Part shown: positions 1 to 8,512 of the stretch, one piece after another
Layout of the letters: each line of letters starts with the position of its first letter
Position numbering within the stretch: the first letter of the stretch is position 1
IMG/VR virus record: IMGVR_UViG_3300046003_001770
Location: 1-43,204 of that record
DNA: 43,204 nt
Origin: a virus
Direction: 5' to 3' (one strand)
Made by a program: the position numbers and the translations under genes
Notes under the pieces: generated by a model
The model's database searches: none
What the model saw: only the letters and a program-made list of their open reading frames with translations
What the model was told of the DNA's origin: nothing

Positions 1-109
1 ATTCAGACCGAATCCAAGAAGGCCAACCGCTTAACCTTCGTGGCGCTTTCGAGGCTGCACAGAATATCCCTGTGGCCGGTGATGCGCTATCCGGGGTGAT
101 GGCAGCTTA
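1..109. repeat. Exact terminal repeat of 41179-41287
   Basis: These 109 bases are identical to 41179-41287. After that the two copies differ by scattered, mostly synonymous substitutions for about 65 bases and then become unrelated. The repeat marks where one shared backbone branches into two alternative effector segments. Confidence 0.97.
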
Positions 110-1037
110 TGACGCTGCAAAAGGTGATTATCCAAGTGCTGCTATGAATGCTTTGGGTGTGTTGCCGTTTGTTTCGGCAGGGATGATTAAAGGCGTAGGG
201 AAATCGGCTGATGCTTTGCGGAATGCTACGGTGAACGCCCCAAATCCAACGAAATACGAACTGGCGCACGAAACAGCCCGTAAGAACGCCGTAGTGATGC
301 TTGGCTTGCCGGAGACGAATACGGCTATGGATAGGGCTAGGGCGATGGGGTTTGATACGCCTGTTTATCACGGTACAACCTCAGACGTTCCGCAGTTCGA
401 CATGAAATATTACGGCTCTGATGGTGTTGCCTATGGCACGCCATCCGTATTCACTAGCACTGATACGGCATTGGCTTCTGATTACGCTTTAAACAAGTTT
501 GACAGAGATATAGCAAACCCAATAAAAGAAATGGAAGCGTTTAAACGCGCTCAACCAGGATTTTATGATGATGAATACGAAAGACTTTATTCAAACGTAA
601 AACAGTCATTTGGCAATGTGAAATCACAAGGGCGTGGCGAATTAGGAGGAGGCGCTAACGTAATGCCGCTTATGGTTATGGGCGATTTGAAGAATGTAGA
701 TTCTGGCGGCAAGCATTTTATGCAAGCAATCCCTGATGAATTGCGTAATGCTAAAACTCAAGGATTTGATGGCGTTTCGTTCTCAAATGTGATTGATGGC
801 GCAAGCCCAAGAACAATGACGCCAAATAACGTAACAACGGTGTTTAACCCTGCAAATTTGCGCTCACGCTTCGCTGCATTCGATCCAGCCCGTCGCCATG
901 AAGCCGACCTACTAGGCCACATTAACCCAACGCTACTAGGCGCAATGGGTGCAGGTGCTACTGGCGCAGCGGTTGGTGCTACTCAATTACCAGATGAATA
1001 CAAGAGCGCAATAGCTAATGCGTTCTCAGGGAGATAA
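1..1037 (+). CDS. Virion-associated polymorphic effector, ADP-ribosyltransferase-like C-terminus (5' end cut by window edge)
   Basis: The reading frame is open from base 3, so the start lies outside the window. The full N-terminus is seen in the second copy of this gene at 41115. The first roughly 58 visible residues match that copy (motifs QNIPVAGDALSGVMAAYDAA and GVLPFVS); the rest is unrelated to it. The C-terminal part has a VYHGTTSDVPQFD motif, then YGTPSVFTSTDTALASDYA and a late TVFNPANLRSRFAAFDP. This order is that of the ADP-ribosyltransferase domain of phage polyvalent proteins (ART-PolyVal type). The Glu usually found just before the last strand is not evident (NNVTTVF), so activity is uncertain. 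A small hydrophobic Gly/Ala stretch is near the C-terminus. The position between head-completion and stabilisation genes suggests a protein packaged in the virion and ejected into the host; that is inference. Confidence 0.7.
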   Translation, partial: SDRIQEGQPLNLRGAFEAAQNIPVAGDALSGVMAAYDAAKGDYPSAAMNALGVLPFVSAGMIKGVGKSADALRNATVNAPNPTKYELAHETARKNAVVMLGLPETNTAMDRARAMGFDTPVYHGTTSDVPQFDMKYYGSDGVAYGTPSVFTSTDTALASDYALNKFDRDIANPIKEMEAFKRAQPGFYDDEYERLYSNVKQSFGNVKSQGRGELGGGANVMPLMVMGDLKNVDSGGKHFMQAIPDELRNAKTQGFDGVSFSNVIDGASPRTMTPNNVTTVFNPANLRSRFAAFDPARRHEADLLGHINPTLLGAMGAGATGAAVGATQLPDEYKSAIANAFSGR

Positions 1038-1039
1038 TC

Positions 1040-2608
1040 ATAGCAGCTATCACCTTCAGCGACTTCTCGTCGGGTTTGGATTTACGCAAAGGCGCATCAG
1101 TTTCAGATGCTAACCGGCTTCGTGTTCTAACGAATTGCTATGTAACCACAGGCAAGACGATCCGCAAGCGTCCCGGCCTTTCAGTAGTTGCTACGCTTGA
1201 GTCAGGAACAAAAGGGCTACGCGCTGCCGGTGGGAAGCTAAATACTTTCCATGCAACTGGCTCAATTACCCATTCTGATACGCGGTTCAAAGCGAACAAG
1301 ATAGCGCATCCGACATTGCCTGCAATGGAAGTGTCAAAGATTCATTACGCTGATGTGTTTAACGGCTTCCTGTACGTTTCAGCGGAATATAACGATGGCT
1401 CAATTAAACACCATTATGTTGATGATCCGTCGGCACTAACCGCATGGGTTACGCTAACCGCATTGACCGCAGGGTTATATCGCCGTCCGGTAACGTCTAA
1501 CGGTTTCCGTTATGAAGTCACCACAGGTGGCACAACTGGCGCAACTGAACCAACATGGCCGACAACTATCGGCGCTACGGTAACTGATGGAACAGTAGTT
1601 TTCACTTGTCGCGGTACTGAAATCGTTGATACGAATTGCCCGAATACAGCCGCAGTCGTTAAGAAATCATCAAAGATATTCGCCACGTCTAACGATGTGG
1701 TTAGATTCTGCAAGACTTCTACGCCTAGAGATTGGACTACTGCCAGCGATGCAGGCTTCCTTGGTGTTGGCATTCAGCAGTCAGGCGCAACTAATCCGAC
1801 TTCGCTCGGTGAGTACGCCGGTAATCTGGTGGTGTTCTTCAAGGACTCGTCGCAGGTTTGGACGGTTGATCCTGATCCGTCAAAGATGGTGTTTGTTCAG
1901 GGTTTGGATGTCGGTTGTCCATATCCGAACGGTGCTGCTAACATGGCTGGCGATGTGTTCTGTGCTTCCTATGACGGAATACGATCAATCACCACACAAT
2001 CGACCACAGGCAACATGATTGACGTTGATGTGGGTTCGCCTATCGACTCAGTGACTAAACCTGAATTCACGGCGAATGCAGACATTAGAGCGTTCTACTT
2101 CCGTGGTTCAGGTCAGTATTGGGCTATTAAAGGATCAATCGCTTTCGTCTATTCGTTCTCGCGTACTTCTAAGATTTCCGCATGGTCTAAATACGTTTTC
2201 CCATTCGCAATCAATGATGTGACAGAGCTAGACGGTGATCTATACATGAGGTCAGGAAGCACCGTTTATAAACTTGATGAAAACGTCTATACCGATGCTG
2301 GCACAGAGTTTGAGGTGAATATTGAATTCCCTTATCTCGACTTCAAGACCCCTGGCGTTCTCAAGCAGATTATGAGCATGGACACGGTTATGCTCGGATC
2401 TGCTGACATGCAGGTTAAGTTCGACGCTCGTCAGCCTGATTTCATCACGCCATCAATATATATGGAAGGTGACACAAGGCCTGGAGATCTAACCGCAGTA
2501 GAAATCGTTTCTGTCGGTATCGCGCCTGTGATTACGTCTAAAAACTCAGAGCAGTTTGAGTTACACGCAATCACTTTTTATTACGAGAATTTAGCCGCTA
2601 TTAGCTGA
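1040..2608 (+). CDS. Tail/packaged-DNA stabilisation protein (P22 gp10-like)
   Basis: About 522 residues if read from the ATA codon at 1040. The other haplotype begins with ATG at 43034 and gives MPALSLTDFSSGLDLRKGAS, and here the same frame reads AAITFSDFSSGLDLRKGAS after ATA. A Shine-Dalgarno GGGAG lies at 1029-1033, six bases before ATA. The next standard start in frame is TTG at 1076, with no ribosome site, and it would lose the conserved N-terminus. The N-terminal pattern (DFSSGLDLRKG, DANRL, RKRPGL) and about 510-aa length are typical of podovirus stabilisation/tail accessory proteins that plug the portal and form the stem for the tail. The gene overlaps the next by TGATG. Family assignment rests on pattern and order. 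Confidence 0.7.
   Translation: MAAITFSDFSSGLDLRKGASVSDANRLRVLTNCYVTTGKTIRKRPGLSVVATLESGTKGLRAAGGKLNTFHATGSITHSDTRFKANKIAHPTLPAMEVSKIHYADVFNGFLYVSAEYNDGSIKHHYVDDPSALTAWVTLTALTAGLYRRPVTSNGFRYEVTTGGTTGATEPTWPTTIGATVTDGTVVFTCRGTEIVDTNCPNTAAVVKKSSKIFATSNDVVRFCKTSTPRDWTTASDAGFLGVGIQQSGATNPTSLGEYAGNLVVFFKDSSQVWTVDPDPSKMVFVQGLDVGCPYPNGAANMAGDVFCASYDGIRSITTQSTTGNMIDVDVGSPIDSVTKPEFTANADIRAFYFRGSGQYWAIKGSIAFVYSFSRTSKISAWSKYVFPFAINDVTELDGDLYMRSGSTVYKLDENVYTDAGTEFEVNIEFPYLDFKTPGVLKQIMSMDTVMLGSADMQVKFDARQPDFITPSIYMEGDTRPGDLTAVEIVSVGIAPVITSKNSEQFELHAITFYYENLAAIS
1085..1210. repeat. Exact repeat of window end 43079-43204
   Basis: 126 bases identical to the last 126 bases of the window; the preceding base differs. 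Both lie at the same codons of the stabilisation-protein gene. With the 1-109 repeat this closes the circle. Confidence 0.97.
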
Positions 2609-3060
2609 TGATTGTCAAAGCTACTTGGCCGGATATTTTAGAAGTCTGCCTGAATCTCAGAAAAGAAGATTACGACGAAGTAATGCTTACCCGATGGACG
2701 GAAAGCGAATACGACTTAGCGTCTGATTTCGCTCATTCTCCCGGTGGAAAGTTTGCAGTCATCTATAACGATAAGCCTGTTTGCATCTTTGGCGTATCTC
2801 CTAGAACGCCAGGAGTTAATCAAGGCTGGCTAGTTGGTACAGATGAAATCGGCAAAGCTGGCGTTGAAGTCGCTCACGCTTGCAAGAAAGTAATCAAAAC
2901 AGCCTTTGATAATGAAGTGCATAGGATTCATGCGTATTCGTCAGAGTTTCACCATCAAGCCCATGAATGGCTAGAGCTTATCGGGTTCAAGCGTGAATCA
3001 ACGATGAAATCCTTTGGTAAGGATGGCTCTGACTTCTACTGTTATGCGGTGACTAAATGA
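2608..3060 (+). CDS. GNAT-fold virion protein (T7 gp13 / DUF2833-like)
   Basis: 150 residues; ATG overlaps the upstream stop (TGATG) and the end overlaps the next start (ATGA). The pattern with an N-terminal MIVKATWPDILEVCLNLRKED, a central WLVGTDE strand and a C-terminal HEWLELIGFKRE fits the acetyltransferase-like small internal virion proteins of T7-like phages (DUF2833). In those phages the protein is needed for virion assembly rather than known acetylation. Placement directly before internal/ejection proteins supports a virion role. Confidence 0.6.
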   Translation: MIVKATWPDILEVCLNLRKEDYDEVMLTRWTESEYDLASDFAHSPGGKFAVIYNDKPVCIFGVSPRTPGVNQGWLVGTDEIGKAGVEVAHACKKVIKTAFDNEVHRIHAYSSEFHHQAHEWLELIGFKRESTMKSFGKDGSDFYCYAVTK

Positions 3061-3473
3061 CTCCGCTATTCCTCACTTCTCCTGAGTTACTTGAAGAATA
3101 TTGGGATAGTGCGGCAATTCACTTTGAGCCAGTCGTAAGAGATGCGGCAAGAGGTGAATTCACTGTCGAAGATATTAAGCATCTGTGCGAACAGAAACGC
3201 GCTACGACTGCGGTTGTTATCGAAGATGGGCAAGTCATCCTTGCGCTGGCGTTTGAGTTTATCCATTACCCGCAGATAAGCGCCTGCAATATCATGGCGC
3301 TTGGTGGTACTAGGCTAACTGAAGCCGAAAACGAGTTTTTTGTCACCTTCAGAGAATGGTGCAAAAGTATGAATGTCACGGTAATTGAGGCTTCGTGTTC
3401 CTCTGTCATGTCTAGGCTTCTGCGGCGATATGGATTCGCTAAAACGTATGAAGTCGTGAGGTTATCTGTATGA
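3057..3473 (+). CDS. Second GNAT-like small virion protein
   Basis: 138 residues, coupled on both sides by 4-base overlaps. It has an N-terminal acidic helix, a VVIEDGQVILALAFEFI strand pair and a C-terminal SRLLRRYGFAKTYEVVRL, the usual end of a GNAT fold. No clear acetyl-CoA loop (Q/RxxGxG/A) is visible, so it may be structural only. It follows another GNAT-like gene and may be a diverged partner. Confidence 0.5.
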   Translation: MTPLFLTSPELLEEYWDSAAIHFEPVVRDAARGEFTVEDIKHLCEQKRATTAVVIEDGQVILALAFEFIHYPQISACNIMALGGTRLTEAENEFFVTFREWCKSMNVTVIEASCSSVMSRLLRRYGFAKTYEVVRLSV

Positions 3474-4186
3474 GTCACGATCCTATCTTTTTCACCGTGC
3501 CAAGCGGTAATACCAAATGCTCTCGCGTTCTTTTCAAGGGAGGAGGCGGCGGTGGCGGTGATGGCGGCGCAGCAGATCGTGAGGCGCAGAGACAGCAGAG
3601 GATTGCTGCCGGAACTGATGCAGTAAATTCAATCTTTGGCATGGGCAACAGTGGCGCGCAACAACAGCGCCAAGCCATGTATGACACGACAAAGAACGAC
3701 ACGCGCAGTTTCTTCTCTAGCCAGCTTGAAGAAGATAAAGCAGCGGCGGCTCGGCAACTTGATTTCCAAAAGGCACGACAAGGCATTGTCGGTTCTTCTC
3801 AAGCTAACGACATGGATTCAGAGTTCCAGAAACGCTATGACCGTGGATTGCTTGATGTTTCTAACCGCGCAGAAAATGCCGCTACTCAATTCCGCACATC
3901 TGACGAACAAGCTCGATTGGGCTTGATTGCAAAGGTCGTAGCCGGATTGGATCAAGGTTCAGCCGCACAAAACGCCATGAGTACGCTGCAGACTAACCAG
4001 AATGCAGCGAAAGAGGCTTATCAGTCTCAGCGTATGGGTAACGTCTTTGCTGACCTTCTCGGGACGTACCAGCAAGGCCAGTTTAATCAAGGTATGCAGG
4101 CTGGCAAACAGCAAGGCACGAATCAGTATGGTAATTACACGCCTGCCGCAGAAGGTATTAGCGGCACTGTTTCGCAGAATTACTAA
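3470..4186 (+). CDS. Internal virion protein, Gly-rich N-terminus
   Basis: 238 residues, start overlapping the upstream stop by ATGA. Residues about 24-32 are almost all glycine (FKGGGGGGGDGG). The rest is Gln/Ala-rich and predicted helical (RQLDFQKARQGIVGSSQAND). No enzyme motif is visible. Long helical, Ala/Gln-rich proteins in this genome position are internal core or ejection proteins in podoviruses. No specific family name is claimed. Confidence 0.55.
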   Translation: MSHDPIFFTVPSGNTKCSRVLFKGGGGGGGDGGAADREAQRQQRIAAGTDAVNSIFGMGNSGAQQQRQAMYDTTKNDTRSFFSSQLEEDKAAAARQLDFQKARQGIVGSSQANDMDSEFQKRYDRGLLDVSNRAENAATQFRTSDEQARLGLIAKVVAGLDQGSAAQNAMSTLQTNQNAAKEAYQSQRMGNVFADLLGTYQQGQFNQGMQAGKQQGTNQYGNYTPAAEGISGTVSQNY

Positions 4187-4188
4187 TC

Positions 4189-4938
4189 ATGTGTGACGGA
4201 TATTCATGGGTGTATGCGGTAGCGGCGGCGGCGGCTGCGGCTTACGGCTCAAAGACTCAAGCTGATGCAGCTAATGATGCGGCAGATAAGCAAGCGGCTG
4301 CTATGAACGCAGCAATGGAGCAGCAAGATCAGTTTAATCGAAAGGCTGAAGGTAAAGCCCTAGAGAACGCAGATCAGTACGATATGACAGACCGCACACA
4401 GCGGTTTGAAGATACTCGTCAGCAGGCCGGTGACTCTCTTGCTCAGTCGCTTATCAAGTCGCGTGAAGAAGGCGCAACGCCAGATCAATCAGTTGGTAAG
4501 TTGTCTGAGTCTTTCACAGCCGATAGAGCGTCAAAGATGGCTGACCAGTTCCAGCAATCAGTAGATAACGCTCGGCTCATGGGAAATATGCGCGGCACTC
4601 AAGACATGATCGGCAACGAAGCGATTATGAATGCTGACTACGCTTCGCAGTTGAACACCATTGGGCGCAATGCTAACGGGTCGTACAACGCTGCACAGCC
4701 TGGAATTCTGCAAGCTGGCAAGGTTGATTCTGGCAAGGTTGCTACAGGCGCACTTCTTCAATCGCTCGGAACTTCTTATTTAAGTGGGGCGGCATCTAGT
4801 GGTCTAGGAAGTGCTTTTGGAAGCACAAGCCCAACTATGTCAGGTGCAGGAACAGCATCAGAGAATTGGATTGACTCAGGCGGGCTTATGAATAGCTCTA
4901 CAAAGTCCAACAGCGGCTCAATGTTTAATTTCAGGTGA
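4189..4938 (+). CDS. Internal virion/ejection protein (T7 gp14-like)
   Basis: 249 residues, Ala-rich near the N-terminus (WVYAVAAAAAAAYGSKTQAD), then a long polar helical body and a Gly/Ser-rich tail. The arrangement (short hydrophobic N-terminal segment followed by Ala/Gln-rich helices) resembles T7 gp14-type proteins that enter the host outer membrane during DNA ejection. It sits in a run of four virion genes with 2-4-base spacing. Confidence 0.55.
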   Translation: MCDGYSWVYAVAAAAAAAYGSKTQADAANDAADKQAAAMNAAMEQQDQFNRKAEGKALENADQYDMTDRTQRFEDTRQQAGDSLAQSLIKSREEGATPDQSVGKLSESFTADRASKMADQFQQSVDNARLMGNMRGTQDMIGNEAIMNADYASQLNTIGRNANGSYNAAQPGILQAGKVDSGKVATGALLQSLGTSYLSGAASSGLGSAFGSTSPTMSGAGTASENWIDSGGLMNSSTKSNSGSMFNFR

Positions 4939-4941
4939 TAT

Positions 4942-6378
4942 ATGGCTAATCCATACGCACAAGCAGCATCAATAGCCGCACCATATACCGGAATAGGCAA
5001 CCAGATCATGCAAGGCGCAAACGCCTATGAGATGGGCAAAAACAAGATGCAGTCAGAGATGGCGAAGCAATTTGCTATGCAGGCTCACGCCGATCTGTAC
5101 GGGGCGCAAGCTGGCAAGGCTAGGGAAGAAGCGATGGGGCTTGAACAAGCTCGGATGAATCGCTCTCCGCAAGGTGTAAATAAGATGGCATCCGTATTTG
5201 CCGGTCTAAATGAACCACAATCCAGAGAAATGCAAGCCTATCAGTCAAATGGAAATTGGGGCGTTGATAAGGGTTATTCCTTGCCTGCCGACCAAGAGGG
5301 GCCGGTAACGCCTGACGTGCAGAAATCAGCGCCTCAGTGGTATTCGCCACAGGTTCAGAGCAAATACAACATGGGGCAACTTGCAGGCATGGCTAATGCA
5401 AGCGCAACGGGTAAAACTGACGGTGTGAAACTGTTCGAGGAAATGCTTAACCAAGGCCGAATCGGTGATGCACTAGCCAAGAATCCGCAAGCATTGAACG
5501 CGCTACAAGCTGCTATGAAGGGCGAGATGTTTAACGCTACAACTCGCGGCGTATTGAGCCAAGAAACAGGCCAAGAAGCAGTCAATAAAGACTGGCAAAG
5601 CGCAGAAAGAGCCTTGGCTAATCAACGCAACGCTTCAGCCTCTAACTCGATGGCTAGTCGTGATCTGACTCGTTCAAAGATTGGACAAGGCGAAACCAAA
5701 ACGCTTGTCGATGGAACAGTATTAACGACTGGTATTCCTTCCGGTAAAGAATGGAAGTACGACGCAGGTTCAGACGAGTTTGTAGCACCTCCTACGCCTG
5801 AATTCCCGAATGGTCGCAGAAGTGGCAACCTTGCCAAGCTGAATGCTGCTAAGTCGCTTGAGTATGTCCTTAATCAGTTTGATAACGACATTAGTGGAAA
5901 GCCTCCTGTTGAAGGCAAAACAAAATCAGTAATGGATGCAACAAGTCAAGGTGGATGGCTAGGGCTAGAGGGTCAGATTGGCAGATACACAGATACTCAA
6001 CTTGCCAAGAAATTTGACAATCTTAGAGAGCAACTTTCAACAGAACTAAGAACGATTTACCGTATTCCAGGCGAAGGCGCTTTGTCTGACAAAGAACAGG
6101 CTCAATACGGTATTCAGTTGCCAGACGTTAAGAATTCAAAAGAGCTTAACAATGCAATTCGGAATGATCTTAGAGCCAGAACAAGTATTCGCATGGATCA
6201 ATCGGCTAACCCGCTTGAGCCTAGAGCGCAACAGCAACAAAATAAGCAATCAGCTAATCATTCTCAGGACAAAACATCATTGCTGCGAGATGCAAAAGAA
6301 GCAATCGGCAAAGGTGCAGACAGAGCAGCGGTAATAAAAGAACTGAAACGGCTTGGTGTTGATGGAGGATCAATCTAA
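4942..6378 (+). CDS. Putative DNA ejection protein
   Basis: 478 residues, Ala/Gln-rich and mostly helical; no catalytic motif seen. The N-terminus (MANPYAQAASIAAPYTGIGN) is like many podovirus injection proteins. The C-terminus is charged (DGGSI end). The ATG follows TATATG with GGTG upstream. The next gene starts on its final base (TAATG), indicating coupled translation. Function is inferred from composition and position between the internal proteins and the tail fibre. Confidence 0.55.
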   Translation: MANPYAQAASIAAPYTGIGNQIMQGANAYEMGKNKMQSEMAKQFAMQAHADLYGAQAGKAREEAMGLEQARMNRSPQGVNKMASVFAGLNEPQSREMQAYQSNGNWGVDKGYSLPADQEGPVTPDVQKSAPQWYSPQVQSKYNMGQLAGMANASATGKTDGVKLFEEMLNQGRIGDALAKNPQALNALQAAMKGEMFNATTRGVLSQETGQEAVNKDWQSAERALANQRNASASNSMASRDLTRSKIGQGETKTLVDGTVLTTGIPSGKEWKYDAGSDEFVAPPTPEFPNGRRSGNLAKLNAAKSLEYVLNQFDNDISGKPPVEGKTKSVMDATSQGGWLGLEGQIGRYTDTQLAKKFDNLREQLSTELRTIYRIPGEGALSDKEQAQYGIQLPDVKNSKELNNAIRNDLRARTSIRMDQSANPLEPRAQQQQNKQSANHSQDKTSLLRDAKEAIGKGADRAAVIKELKRLGVDGGSI

Positions 6379-8432
6379 TGGGCGCGTTTGACCATCTTGT
6401 TCCGTCGCAAGAGGAACCAAAAGGAAACGCATTCTCTAGCCTTATTCCTAGCGCACCAGTAGATAGGACAAGACAAGCCATTGCACCGCAAGAATTAAGC
6501 ATTGGCGAGCGTCTTGTTTCTGCCTTGCCAAAGAAAGCACAAGATTGGCTGTCTAATCCGTCTATCGCCGGCGTTGGTCTAGGCAAAGGATCGTCTGTAA
6601 ATGGCATGATGCTAGGTGCTGCTGATCCTGTTGTTGGTGCTGCTCAGTTGCTAACGGGTGGGCAGTCAAGCCTAGTTAATCAAGCCATTGACCAGAAAAA
6701 TGCAGAATACGAACAGGCTAAATTAAGCCAAGGGCGTGATGGTTTCGATGCTGCTCGTTTAGTTGGAAATATTGCATCTCCAGCTAATCTAGCTGTGGCT
6801 TACGCTGCTCCTGTTAATGCCGCTACTAAGGCTGGAATGGCTTTACAAGGCGCAAAGGCCGGTGCTTTAGGTTCTGCTGTTGCTCCAGTTGAGAACGCAG
6901 ACAATAGCTTTGTCGGTGAAAAGTTGCTTCAAACTGGAATCGGTGCGGCAGGTGGTGCAGCACTAGCGCCGGTTGCATCAAAGTTCGGTGATATGCTAAC
7001 CAGAAAAGTTGTCGGACTTTCTGAGCCTGAGATCATCCATCGCACTGATAATTTCTTGCTTGAGGCGGTTAATCGTCTAAAAGCTGACGGTGTAACACTT
7101 AACGCATTTGACTTGGATAACCTGCGTAATCAAGTTGCACAGTCATTGCGTAATGGTGTTGAAGTTGATCCGGCTGCTTTGGCTAGAAAGCTAGACTTTG
7201 AAAAGCTAGGTATGCAGCCTACGCTTGGTCAGATTACCCGAGATCCGGCTCAGTTTTCTAATGAGAAAAACCTGCGTGGCGTGGCTGGAGTAGGCGAGCC
7301 ATTGATGCAACGCTTTGAATCTCAAGCGCAGCGACTGCAAGAGTTAATTACAGGTAAGTCTGCTGGTGCGGCTGATGAATTCACCGCAGGTCAGAATTTA
7401 ATGCAGTCTCTTAGAGGTGTTGATGACGGTCTAAATGCCCGTGTGAATGAAGCCTATGGCAAAGCAAAGGATCATTTAGGACGCGCTGCACCAATGGATT
7501 CTGCAAAGTTCAGCAACGATGCTAACGATGCGATCAATCTTGAGATGCTTAACGGAGCATTGCCGCCACAAGCAAGGGATTTGCTGAACAAAATTACCAC
7601 TGGAGAAATTCCATTTAATGTCAATTCTGCCGTGATGATTGACAAGCGGTTTAGTGGATTACAGAGGGATTTGACTGCATCTGGAAACAAGGAGGGCGCT
7701 CTGGCTGTTGGCAAATTGAGAACAGCGTTAAACGATGCGCCAATCGCCGATAACGTAGGCGAAGATGCAAAGAAGATGTTTGACTCCGCTAGAGGATTGG
7801 CTAGGGATCGTTTCAGAACGCATGAAGCAGCACCGGCTTTAAAGGCTGCTGTTGATGGCGATGTTTCAGCACAGGACTTTGTTAAGCGTTACCTAGTAAA
7901 TGGCAAGGCAGAGGATGTTATTGCGTTGTCAAAATTGATGCCTCCTGACGCTAAAGAAGAGGCCAGGAAACAGCTTGCTACAGCACTTGAACGCGCAGCA
8001 TTTGGGCAGAATCAAACAGGTGATAAAGCATTTGCTCAAGAGTCATTTGCTAAGTTCATCAATCAGCCAGGAATGAAGCAAAAGCTAGGCGCTTTTTTCG
8101 CTCCGAATGACATTCAGGAGATTGAGCGGATTGGCAGGGTTGGAGCTTATACATCAAGTTTCCCTGCTAATAACGTAGTCAATACTTCAAACACCGCAGG
8201 CGCAATGATGAACCTGTTAAGCAGAATTCCCGGTGTTCCTTCAAGCGTTAATCTACTAAATGCAGCTAGAACTACAGCCGGTAATTACTCTGCTGTTAAT
8301 TCAGCGATGGCGGCGAATCCTGGAACAAAAGCGACAAGCATTAGCCCAGAACAAACCAAACTCCTCTCTAGGATTTTGGGGTACGGGGTGGGAGGGGTCA
8401 GCGGGGCGACTGGAACGGGTATAGGGAACTGA
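6378..8432 (+). CDS. Large DNA ejection/internal protein
   Basis: 684 residues, the largest protein of the ejection block. The N-terminal third is Ala/Gly/Val-rich with weakly hydrophobic stretches (ASPANLAVAYAAPVNAA; TGIGAAGGAALAPVAS); the middle is helical and charged. No lysozyme or peptidase motif is visible, so a peptidoglycan-cleaving role is not claimed. The C-terminus is Gly-rich (GYGVGGVSGATGTGIGN) and is encoded by an unusual G-run segment. The start overlaps the previous stop. Confidence 0.55.
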   Translation: MGAFDHLVPSQEEPKGNAFSSLIPSAPVDRTRQAIAPQELSIGERLVSALPKKAQDWLSNPSIAGVGLGKGSSVNGMMLGAADPVVGAAQLLTGGQSSLVNQAIDQKNAEYEQAKLSQGRDGFDAARLVGNIASPANLAVAYAAPVNAATKAGMALQGAKAGALGSAVAPVENADNSFVGEKLLQTGIGAAGGAALAPVASKFGDMLTRKVVGLSEPEIIHRTDNFLLEAVNRLKADGVTLNAFDLDNLRNQVAQSLRNGVEVDPAALARKLDFEKLGMQPTLGQITRDPAQFSNEKNLRGVAGVGEPLMQRFESQAQRLQELITGKSAGAADEFTAGQNLMQSLRGVDDGLNARVNEAYGKAKDHLGRAAPMDSAKFSNDANDAINLEMLNGALPPQARDLLNKITTGEIPFNVNSAVMIDKRFSGLQRDLTASGNKEGALAVGKLRTALNDAPIADNVGEDAKKMFDSARGLARDRFRTHEAAPALKAAVDGDVSAQDFVKRYLVNGKAEDVIALSKLMPPDAKEEARKQLATALERAAFGQNQTGDKAFAQESFAKFINQPGMKQKLGAFFAPNDIQEIERIGRVGAYTSSFPANNVVNTSNTAGAMMNLLSRIPGVPSSVNLLNAARTTAGNYSAVNSAMAANPGTKATSISPEQTKLLSRILGYGVGGVSGATGTGIGN

Positions 8433-8501
8433 AGCAATGATCCATCCCCATAAAGCTATTCCAATCGGTGCAGCCAAATATTTAAGCCATTCGTAGTCCA
8501 T
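8301..8501 (-). CDS. Possible antisense small membrane protein
   Basis: 66 codons on the minus strand, starting ATG at 8501 after AGGA with about 6-base spacing. The N-terminus MDYEWLKYLAAPIGIALWGW looks like a single membrane segment after a short acidic-aromatic start, as in small phage lysis-associated proteins. The last two thirds overlap the 3' end of the ejection gene antisense and look like ordinary shadow sequence. The start is only 12 bases from the divergent tail-fibre gene. Chance is a real alternative. Confidence 0.25.
   Translation of the reverse strand: MDYEWLKYLAAPIGIALWGWIIASVPYTRSSRPADPSHPVPQNPREEFGLFWANACRFCSRIRRHR
8378..8406 (+). other. G-quadruplex-like G-run cluster
   Basis: Five G-runs occur in 29 bases: 8378-8381, 8385-8388, 8390-8392, 8394-8397 and 8403-8406, with loops of 1-5 bases. 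This fits the usual quadruplex pattern on the plus strand and is unlike the surrounding sequence. It encodes the Gly-rich end of the ejection protein just before the fibre genes. Confidence 0.5.
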
Positions 8502-8512
8502 AGGGTTCCTAT

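Noticed and set aside
3338-3350. TTTTGTCACCTTC, similar to the late element
   Set aside because: Within a coding region (Phe-Val-Thr-Phe) and lacks the GAATC part; the same applies at 34987-34999.
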